A DNA stretch of 12,519 bases, from NCBI GenBank assembly GCA_021805955.1, contig JAJZDO010000739.1:1-12519 (forward strand), in the 5' to 3' direction. Below are positions 1 to 5,495 of the stretch, in pieces; the stretch's first letter is position 1; every line of letters starts with the position of its first letter. The stretch is from Acidobacteriota bacterium (GTDB taxonomy: Bacteria; Acidobacteriota; Terriglobia; Terriglobales; Acidobacteriaceae). Made by a program: the position numbers and the translations under genes. Below the pieces are notes generated by a model that was given only the letters and a program-made list of their open reading frames with translations, was not told the origin of the DNA and did not search any database.

Positions 1-78
1 CGCGTAGACATTGAGGCCTGCGGCAAAGCTGGCCGCGATGATGATGGCCGCAATCGTACTGGGCGTAAAGGCGCTCAC
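1..78 (-). CDS. DUF4126-type membrane protein, N-terminal fragment (cut by window edge)
   Basis: Reading the minus strand from a GTG at 78 gives 26 codons running off the left edge. The peptide is a hydrophobic Ala/Ile-rich segment ending in AAGLNVYA. That end matches what I remember of the first membrane segment of DUF4126 proteins, which often read (A/F)AAGLN(V/L)YATV. The frame is closed by a TAG (91-93) just upstream, and 78 is the only start codon after it, so the start is well constrained; a weak GGAT lies about 12 bases upstream. DUF4126 members are small multi-pass membrane proteins of unknown function. The gene is divergent from the glycosyltransferase to its right. The family call rests on one short motif, so it is tentative. 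Confidence 0.55.
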   Translation of the reverse strand, partial: MSAFTPSTIAAIIIAASFAAGLNVYA

Positions 79-317
79 TTGCTGCGAATTCTATCCATTC
101 CGGGGCGGCGCGTCACGGAAAACCGGATGCGCGTGCGCGGCCCAGGATTTTCTGTCACGTACAATGAATCGTACAGCCTACTTCTGTGGAGGCCCTTTTC
201 GGGGCGATGTCGTTCACTTCCATTACTTCAGTCTGGAACCTTGGATGGGTCGCGAGGCCGGCGCTGGCCAGTCGTGGATCGCTCTGCACTATGCTGTTCG
301 CGCCGCATCACGGGTTG
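79..317. promoter_or_regulatory. divergent intergenic region between the DUF4126-like gene and the glycosyltransferase
   Basis: About 240 bases must hold the start signals of both divergent genes. A TACAAT hexamer at 160-165 on the plus strand is an acceptable -10 element, but I see no convincing -35 element 16-18 bases before it. A GGAGG at 188-192 lies too far from the in-frame ATG at 207 (14 bases) to settle the glycosyltransferase start. No operator-like palindrome stands out. Confidence 0.25.
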
Positions 318-1913
318 ATGCATTACCTGCATGAACAGCAGGTGGCGAACCAGACTTTTGGCCATCTGTACAGTTGGAACTGGTTCGACGCGTCGCTGCT
401 GATTCCCTATTTTGTGCTGATGGTGATACTGGCGTTCTACGGAATCCATCGCTATCAACTGGTGTGGCTGTACTACCGGTACAAAAAGAATGCGACCCAT
501 GAAGCACCGGAGCATTTCACTGAGCTACCGTTTGTCACAGTCCAGTTGCCGATTTTCAACGAGCAATTTGTCATTGACCGGCTGGTGGATGCGGTTTGCC
601 GGCTGGACTATCCGCGCGACCGGCTGGAAATCCAGGTGCTGGACGACTCAACCGACGAGACGCAAGAGGTGGCGGCCGCGGTTGTGGAGCGCTATCGCAG
701 CGGATTGCATGGCGAGGCACAGCCGATCGTGTACATTCATCGCACCAACCGCCATGGGTACAAGGCGGGCGCGCTGGACAACGGATTGAAGACCGCCAAG
801 GGCGGCCTGATTGCGATGTTCGACGCGGACTTTGTGCCGTCGCCGGACTGGCTGATGAAGGTGGTGCATCATTTTTCCGATGCGAAGATTGGCATGGTGC
901 AGACGCGCTGGACGCACCTGAATCGCGACTACAGTTTTTTGACCCAGGTGGAAGCGATCCTGTTGGACGGGCATTTTGTGCTGGAGCACGGCGGGCGTTC
1001 GCGCTGCGGCGTGTTTTTCAATTTCAACGGTACGGCGGGGATGTGGCGGCGCGCGGCGATTGACGAGGCTGGCGGCTGGCAGCACGACACGCTGACCGAA
1101 GACACCGACCTAAGCTATCGGGCGCAGTTGAAGGGCTGGAAGTTCAAATACCTGCAGGATGTGGAGTGCCCGGCGGAGCTGCCGATTGAGATGACGGCGT
1201 TCAAGACGCAGCAGGCGCGCTGGTCGAAGGGGCTGATTCAGACTTCAAAAAAGATTCTGCCGCAGGTATTTCGCTCCGATGTTTCCTTTCACATCAAGCT
1301 GGAGACGTTTTACCATCTGACGGCCAACATCAGCTACCCGCTGATGGTGCTGCTGTCGATTCTGCTGATGCCGGCGATGATCATTCGCTTCTACCAGGGA
1401 TGGTTCCAGATGCTGTACATCGATTTGCCGCTGTTCATGGCGTCGACATTTTCCGTGTCGTCGTTTTATTTGATCTCACAAAAAGAACTGTATCCGGGGA
1501 AATGGTATCGCTCGCTGCTGTACCTGCCATTTGTGCTGGCGCTGGGCGGGATCGGGCTGACGCTGACCAATGCGCGGGCGGTGATGGAGGCGTTGTTCGG
1601 GATCAAGAGCCCGTTCAAGCGGACGCCGAAGTACCGGGTGGAGAAGCGCGGCGAGAAGTCGCAGGCGGCGAAATATCGCAAGCGGCTGGGCCTGCTGCCG
1701 GTGGTGGAATTGATGATCAGCGCGTATTTCGCCCTGACCATCTGGTATGCGATTTCAAACGCGAATTACATCACCATTCCCTTTCTGTTTCTGTTCATGT
1801 TCGGCTACGGATATACGGCGGTGTTAAGCGTGACGCAGGGGATGTTCGACAGGTTCCGCGGAGTGGCGAATGCGGACGAGTCCTCGCCAAAGCCGTTTCC
1901 AGTGGGTGTGTAG
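318..1913 (+). CDS. processive family-2 glycosyltransferase, cellulose-synthase-like membrane protein
   Basis: This is a membrane polysaccharide synthase-like enzyme that should transfer sugars from a nucleotide-sugar donor in the cytoplasm to a growing beta-glycan. From the ATG at 318 it is 531 residues. One membrane segment lies at about residues 26-46, followed by the GT-A catalytic domain. All signatures of processive GT2 enzymes are visible: DDSTDE (109-114), the metal-binding DAD (169-171), TED (260-262) and QxxRW (298-302). The signature is followed by about five membrane segments. No PilZ domain is present, so direct c-di-GMP control is not indicated. The HRTNRxGYKAGAL stretch resembles the CESA_CaSu_A2 / glucomannan-synthase-like branch. 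The start is uncertain: in-frame GTG 186, ATG 207 and ATG 291 also exist, none with a good ribosome site; 318 is chosen because the peptide before it looks non-coding. No bcsB or other cellulose operon gene is adjacent, so the product polymer is unknown. Confidence 0.88.
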   Translation: MHYLHEQQVANQTFGHLYSWNWFDASLLIPYFVLMVILAFYGIHRYQLVWLYYRYKKNATHEAPEHFTELPFVTVQLPIFNEQFVIDRLVDAVCRLDYPRDRLEIQVLDDSTDETQEVAAAVVERYRSGLHGEAQPIVYIHRTNRHGYKAGALDNGLKTAKGGLIAMFDADFVPSPDWLMKVVHHFSDAKIGMVQTRWTHLNRDYSFLTQVEAILLDGHFVLEHGGRSRCGVFFNFNGTAGMWRRAAIDEAGGWQHDTLTEDTDLSYRAQLKGWKFKYLQDVECPAELPIEMTAFKTQQARWSKGLIQTSKKILPQVFRSDVSFHIKLETFYHLTANISYPLMVLLSILLMPAMIIRFYQGWFQMLYIDLPLFMASTFSVSSFYLISQKELYPGKWYRSLLYLPFVLALGGIGLTLTNARAVMEALFGIKSPFKRTPKYRVEKRGEKSQAAKYRKRLGLLPVVELMISAYFALTIWYAISNANYITIPFLFLFMFGYGYTAVLSVTQGMFDRFRGVANADESSPKPFPVGV

Positions 1914-1917
1914 AGTC

Positions 1918-1948
1918 AAAAAAACGCGCTCCGAAGAGCGCGCTTTTT
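1918..1948. terminator. bidirectional intrinsic terminator between convergent genes
   Basis: A perfect 7-bp stem, CGCGCTC (1925-1931) with GAGCGCG (1936-1942), is flanked by A7 on the left (1918-1924) and T5 on the right (1944-1948). It therefore works in both directions. Read on the minus strand the loop is TTCG closed by C-G, the extra-stable UUCG tetraloop, followed by T7, which makes it especially strong for the outer-membrane gene. It lies 4 bases after the glycosyltransferase stop and 19 bases after the stop of the minus-strand gene. Confidence 0.9.
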
Positions 1949-1967
1949 CGGGTGCAACGTTCGAAGG

Positions 1968-2816
1968 TTACCAGCGGACGCCGATCATTACCGGGACAAG
2001 CGCTGCGTTGTATCCGGGCGGGAGATTGCTCTTGGGCGTGTAAAACCTCTCATATCGACCTTCTACAAAAAGCTTAAAGCGACTATAGGGCGAGAAGCGG
2101 AATTCCACGCCGGTTCCGACGTCGAACATCCCCTGATTGCTGGACTCATGGGCGACATTGACGCTGCCAGAGCAGCCGCCGTAGCCATAGCCGTAGCCAT
2201 AGCCGTAGCCATAGCCGCCATAGCCGCAGGGCACGACGACCGGCGCTGTAAACGTAGTGAGTTGGCGTGAAAACCCGCCACCGCCGATGACGTATCCATC
2301 CACTCTGCCGCCACGAATATAATCGAATTTTGGATTGAGCATGGCTGTCCAGATATGCTCATTGCCTCCGGGAACCTGGGCCTGGGCGATGGCCAGGTCG
2401 GTGGGAACCCCCATGCGATTGAAATTCCATTCCGCGAGCAGGCTGAGACGATCATTGAACCTAAACCCGCCGCCGAGCAGAACATTGAATCCCGTGTTCG
2501 CAAATTTCTGTGTCCCGGACACGGGTGGGGTCACACCGCCTCCGCCTTCAAAGACAAAGTGCTTGCCCCAACCTTCGCCGGTATAACGCGGGGGAGTCAA
2601 TGGCTGCGGGGGGGTCACTTCCCGCTGGTTCTGGTTATAGGTATAGGGGCCGTTGTACTGGGGGTTGGGCTGGGAATTGTATTGAGGAGTGTAGCTCACC
2701 GTTGAACTGGAATAGGTCTGCGCCTGTGCTGCAGCCGCGAGTAACAAACCGCAGGCAAGCGCGATATATTTCGACCTTGTTGCAGTTTTCCGCAGAACCT
2801 GATGTATCGTGTCCAT
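1968..2816 (-). CDS. outer-membrane beta-barrel protein with Cys-bracketed Gly-Tyr loop
   Basis: 282 residues. A signal peptide is clear: basic n-region (RK, RSK), hydrophobic core at about 17-30 and AQA-type cleavage near residue 32 or 33. After it comes a Tyr/Gln/Asn/Pro-rich linker (about 35-78). Next are alternating aromatic/polar strands typical of a small 8-strand barrel of the OMP_b-brl/OmpA-like porin kind (about 84-282). The final residues MIGVRW end in an aromatic residue, the usual outer-membrane assembly signal. A loop at 197-215 starts and ends with Cys and is filled with Gly-Tyr repeats. The ATG at 2816 is preceded by AAAGGA with 8 bases spacing. The gene converges on the glycosyltransferase and shares its terminator; no functional link is implied. 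The specific role (porin, adhesin or structural) cannot be told from sequence. Confidence 0.8.
   Translation of the reverse strand: MDTIHQVLRKTATRSKYIALACGLLLAAAAQAQTYSSSTVSYTPQYNSQPNPQYNGPYTYNQNQREVTPPQPLTPPRYTGEGWGKHFVFEGGGGVTPPVSGTQKFANTGFNVLLGGGFRFNDRLSLLAEWNFNRMGVPTDLAIAQAQVPGGNEHIWTAMLNPKFDYIRGGRVDGYVIGGGGFSRQLTTFTAPVVVPCGYGGYGYGYGYGYGYGGCSGSVNVAHESSNQGMFDVGTGVEFRFSPYSRFKLFVEGRYERFYTPKSNLPPGYNAALVPVMIGVRW
2178..2213. repeat. three perfect 12-bp tandem units within the outer-membrane gene
   Basis: The unit GCCGTAGCCATA occurs three times without mismatch (2178-2189, 2190-2201, 2202-2213), with related half-units on both sides. On the minus strand it encodes alternating Gly and Tyr. The unit length is a multiple of three, so copy-number changes would keep the frame and alter loop length only. 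Confidence 0.9.
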
Positions 2817-2824
2817 CGTAGTTG

Positions 2825-2830
2825 TCCTTT
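2825..2830 (-). promoter_or_regulatory. ribosome binding site of the outer-membrane barrel gene
   Basis: Read on the minus strand this is AAAGGA, 8 bases before the ATG at 2816. It supports that start over any downstream Met. Confidence 0.7.
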
Positions 2831-3420
2831 CGTGATTCGTCGCGCTTGCGCGGCTCCGATCGTACCTTATTTTCCCGTGCGCTTATGTATGATCCGATGC
2901 CTGCACAACGCGAGCGAGATGCTCGCAGCGCACATGTCGATTTTGAGGCCGCCGTACCTAGCCGACCGGTTACTTAGACGGGCGCTGCGGTAAAAAGTTG
3001 CGTTGAAACCAAAACCGCCCCACTAAGGCAGTTTGTGCGGCGGGTCACAGCGATGTGCAGGGGAAAGACTTAGTTCACCACGCCGGAAACCCTGGGCCAG
3101 TATCTGCTGATGGATTTTCTCTCCCGCAGTGTCAAGGTGAAGACTATTCATTGAATTTACCTACCGGGGACCGTCTTATCAAGAAGGCCGTAGCATGAAT
3201 CGTACGCGGCCCACCTGTTTCTTGCTCACCTTCACATGACGCTTCCCATGTGGTAGAGGGAAAAACTCCGGTTTATCATGCTGAGTTCCCGTTTTTGATG
3301 CGCTTATCGACCGCTTGGTTTTCTTCCATTCGAATTTTACGTTGATTGCATGCATATGAATTCTCAAAATCAGTAGAAAACCATTCCCGCGATGCACTAA
3401 TCTCCATACTTGAGAGGGAG
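2831..3420. other. gene-poor spacer between divergent secreted-protein genes
   Basis: About 590 bases separate two divergently transcribed genes for exported proteins. No open frame has a ribosome site together with protein-like composition, and I found no tRNA, strong terminator hairpin or riboswitch I recognise. The space is larger than needed for two promoters, so it may hold long leaders or the remains of a lost gene. One candidate promoter at the right end is listed separately. Confidence 0.5.
3342..3370 (+). promoter_or_regulatory. candidate sigma-70-like promoter for the repeat protein
   Basis: TTGATT (3342-3347) and CAAAAT (3365-3370) are separated by 17 bases, close to the housekeeping consensus, in an AT-rich pocket about 60 bases before the start codon. 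An 8-base palindrome TGCATGCA (3347-3354) lies between the boxes. This is suggestive only. Confidence 0.35.
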
Positions 3421-3426
3421 AAGGAG
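3421..3426 (+). promoter_or_regulatory. ribosome binding site that fixes the start of the repeat protein
   Basis: AAGGAG lies 6 bases before the ATG at 3433. The same frame is open further upstream, to 3346, but only 3433 has this site and is followed at once by a signal peptide. Confidence 0.85.
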
Positions 3427-3432
3427 TCGAAT

Positions 3433-4752
3433 ATGTTGCGCCCGCGGCAAGGAATAGGCAGAAGCCCATACGCATGGGTCATCTTGATGGTTCCCACTGT
3501 CCTGGCGGGAACCATTTTTGCTGCCAGCACACACACATCACAGCCGGCAACCGCTGGCGTCGGCCAGCAGATGGGGACCATTTGCAAATTCACAACCGGA
3601 CCGAGATCCGGCGACACTCAGGACTACGAGCCGATGCAAGCCCCGCTGAACTCGCCCTGCTCCGACGGAGAAGGCAGCAGCGGAAACATTATTGCCGCGT
3701 CCCCGGCAGCGATTGCCGCTCCTGCGGTAGCGAGGGCGGCGGACACCCCCGGCACATCCCTACAGTCGGGATCGGTCTGCAAGTTCACGTCCGGACCAAA
3801 GGCCGGGAGCATGCACGATTATGCGCCCATGCACGCGCCGCTAGGCACGGCCTGCGACGACGGGGCGGGAAGCAACGGCGTGATTGTCGCCGCGCAACCA
3901 ATGGGAACAGTCTGTAAGTTTATGTCCGGACCGAAGTCCGGGAGCCAGCGCGATTACGCTCCCATGCATGCGCCGTTGGGCACGGCCTGCGACGACGGGG
4001 CGGGAAGCAGCGGTGTGATTGTCGCCGCGCAACCAATGGGAACAGTTTGTAAGTTTATGTCCGGACCCAAGGCGGGAGGCACCCAGGATTATGCTCCAGT
4101 GCATTCACCGCTGAATACGCCCTGCGACGACGGGGCAGGGAGCAGCGGCATCATCGTTGCCGCTCCACAGATGGGGTCGGTCTGCAGGTTCACGGCGGGG
4201 CCGAAAACGGGAAGCTCCCATGATTACGCTCCCATGCATGCGCTGCTGAATACACCGTGCAATGACGGGGCGGGAAGCAGCGGCATCATCGTCGCCGCGA
4301 CAATTCCAGACACTCCGTCCTGCGTTCCTCCCTCCGCATGTAAAGGGACGCCGAATTCGGCTGCGCCAAGCGCGACGGAAGGGGCGAGCACGACCGCAAC
4401 GGTCGCCAGCGTGCACGCATCCGGTAGCGCCCCGCGGCCCGGGCTGGGTTCCGTCTGCAAGTTGACTTCCGGTCCGAAGGCAGGGACCACCTACGACTTC
4501 GCTCCCATGCAGGCGGCCATCGGAGCACCGTGCAATTACGGTGCAGACAACACGGGCACAATTATTGCGGGGACAGCGCCGCCTCCGCCGTCACCGAAGC
4601 CGGCTGCGTCTACGCCCGTGATGGGGTCAGTTTGCAGTTTCACTTCCGGGCCGCTGGCCCTGACCACCGCCGACTTCTCTCCCAAGCGCGCGTCTCTCGG
4701 TACCCCGTGTACCGATGGGCATGGGAGTCACGGAGTGATCGTCGAGCATTGA
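3433..4752 (+). CDS. secreted protein of seven Cys-paired 43-residue repeats, unknown function
   Basis: 439 residues, family not recognised. Residues 1 to about 31 form a signal peptide (basic n-region, hydrophobic core 14-30), so the product should leave the cytoplasm. The rest is seven repeats at residues 47-88, 112-154, 157-199, 202-244, 247-289, 338-380 and 397-438. The approximate repeat pattern is MGxVCKFxSGPKxG, then DYAPM, then PLxxPCxDGxGSxGxIVAA. Each repeat has two Cys exactly 25 residues apart, 14 in all, suggesting one disulfide per repeat. Repeats 2-5 are tandem with an exact 45-residue (135-bp) period. The others are separated by Ala/Thr/Ser- or Pro-rich linkers, one of which holds an extra Cys pair (297 and 303). 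There is no membrane anchor, LPxTG or sorting domain after the last repeat. Adhesive, structural or inhibitor roles are possible, but none is shown. It stands alone on its strand. Confidence 0.8.
   Translation: MLRPRQGIGRSPYAWVILMVPTVLAGTIFAASTHTSQPATAGVGQQMGTICKFTTGPRSGDTQDYEPMQAPLNSPCSDGEGSSGNIIAASPAAIAAPAVARAADTPGTSLQSGSVCKFTSGPKAGSMHDYAPMHAPLGTACDDGAGSNGVIVAAQPMGTVCKFMSGPKSGSQRDYAPMHAPLGTACDDGAGSSGVIVAAQPMGTVCKFMSGPKAGGTQDYAPVHSPLNTPCDDGAGSSGIIVAAPQMGSVCRFTAGPKTGSSHDYAPMHALLNTPCNDGAGSSGIIVAATIPDTPSCVPPSACKGTPNSAAPSATEGASTTATVASVHASGSAPRPGLGSVCKLTSGPKAGTTYDFAPMQAAIGAPCNYGADNTGTIIAGTAPPPPSPKPAASTPVMGSVCSFTSGPLALTTADFSPKRASLGTPCTDGHGSHGVIVEH
3571..4746 (+). repeat. seven coding repeats, partly exact 135-bp tandem
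   Basis: Copies start at 3571, 3766, 3901, 4036, 4171, 4444 and 4621. From 3766 to 4299 the period is exactly 135 bp. The segments around 3844-3938 and 3979-4073 differ at only about four positions by eye, so at least one duplication is recent. The first and the last two copies are more diverged and separated by linkers. Confidence 0.9.
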
Positions 4753-4770
4753 TCGCAACAGAATGCTCGA
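4742..4770 (+). other. 9-bp stem-loop over the stop codon of the repeat protein
   Basis: TCGAGCATT (4742-4750) pairs perfectly with AATGCTCGA (4762-4770) across an 11-base loop. The stop codon (4750-4752) begins at the base of the loop. No T-run follows, so it is not a standard intrinsic terminator; it could protect the 3' end of the message or act with Rho. Confidence 0.4.
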
Positions 4771-4880
4771 GTGCGTGGTCGCGATGAAAACCAGCGGAAA
4801 TCCATGAAGTGCAACTGTAGTACTGGAACATTTGCGACCGCCTTACCACTGGATTCCGGGGTACAGGCTCGGGATTAGTA

Positions 4881-5222
4881 TCAGTGGTACTGGTTGTAGC
4901 CCGGAGTATGCGCCTGCCATACCGTCTGGGCGGATGTGGGAGATGTCTGGGTCAGCTCCATGACGGTCGCATTCCCTCCCGCGACGCCGTTGACTAAAAA
5001 AGTAATCGCGCCACCACCGGCCGCTGTCGCAGTAAAGTGAACCGTCTGCCCAGGAGCCGCCGCGGCGTTTTGCGGGCTGATGGTGACGACGCCGGTCTGT
5101 GTGGGCGTAGGCACCGGTTGTGTGGGAGCGGGCTGGTTGGGGGGCGTCGGCTTGGATGTCGAGGTTAGACTACTGGGCACGAGATCCGCACAACCAGCCA
5201 ATACAACAAGCACGAGAAGCAC
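4881..5222 (-). pseudogene. short lipoprotein with truncated Ig-like domain, probably decaying
   Basis: From a GTG at 5222 the frame gives 113 residues: a hydrophobic stretch ending in the lipobox LAGC (Cys 11), a Thr/Pro/Gln-rich linker (about 17-43), then an Ig-like beta domain start (VVTISPQ, APGQTVHFTA, VNGVAGGNATV). Such lipid-anchored Ig-like modules are common in acidobacterial surface proteins. Two things look wrong. The domain stops after about 70 residues, losing the expected last strands, and the start lacks a positively charged n-region. Reading upstream in frame recovers Arg residues and, beyond two TAA codons (5247-5249, 5253-5255), an ATG at 5270 preceded by GAGG. This fits a gene whose start was destroyed by nonsense mutations. 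Alternatively GTG 5222 with AAGG 9 bases upstream still works and this is a small intact lipoprotein. Confidence 0.5.
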
Positions 5223-5413
5223 GAATACTGGCCTTGCAGCCGACCGTTACACTTAACGCATCATTGACATGCTGGCCTCGAAAAACAATGCTTCACGTCT
5301 TGGACGCACCCACCGCGATTCGGTTATATCCCGATCGGGACGGAACCCGAAATTGATGTTGCGTTGCGTCGAGTTGCAGTTGCCGCGGCATCGAAGGCGT
5401 CTGCATATCCTCG

Positions 5414-5440
5414 AAAAACGAGAAATCCGCTTCTTCGTTT
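5414..5440 (-). terminator. candidate terminator downstream of the RNase E/G gene
   Basis: On the minus strand AAACGA, one bulged A, GAA, a 6-base loop, TTC and TCGTTT form a 9-bp stem that ends in TTTTT (5418-5414). It starts about 55 bases after the RNase stop. The stem is AT-rich and bulged, so this is a modest call. Confidence 0.35.
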
Positions 5441-5495
5441 CACGGGGCGACCACAGACGCCGTTCGGAGGTTCAGGGGCAATCGAATTCACTCCG

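Noticed and set aside
2802..2993. Plus-strand open frame of 63 codons starting antisense to the barrel gene
   Set aside because: It overlaps the start and ribosome site of the barrel gene and has Arg/Cys-rich, non-protein-like composition.
3074..3151. Short protein-like stretch (…PETLGQYLLMDFLSRS…) in the spacer, possible gene relic
   Set aside because: It is bounded by a stop on each side within 26 codons and I cannot match it to any family; it could arise by chance.
3766..4299. Regular repeat spacing that could suggest a CRISPR or minisatellite array
   Set aside because: The period is 135 bp, a multiple of three, the reading frame stays open, and differences between copies are mostly conservative at protein level. 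These are coding repeats.
4844..4889. 8-bp inverted repeat TACCACTG / CAGTGGTA near the lipoprotein stop
   Set aside because: The loop is 30 bases and no T-run follows, so it supports neither a terminator nor a specific element.
5276..5419. Direct repeat CCTCGAAAAAC at 5276-5286 and 5409-5419, possible insertion footprint
   Set aside because: Eleven bases of A-rich sequence, no inverted ends or mobile gene between them; chance or part of terminator-like sequence is simpler.
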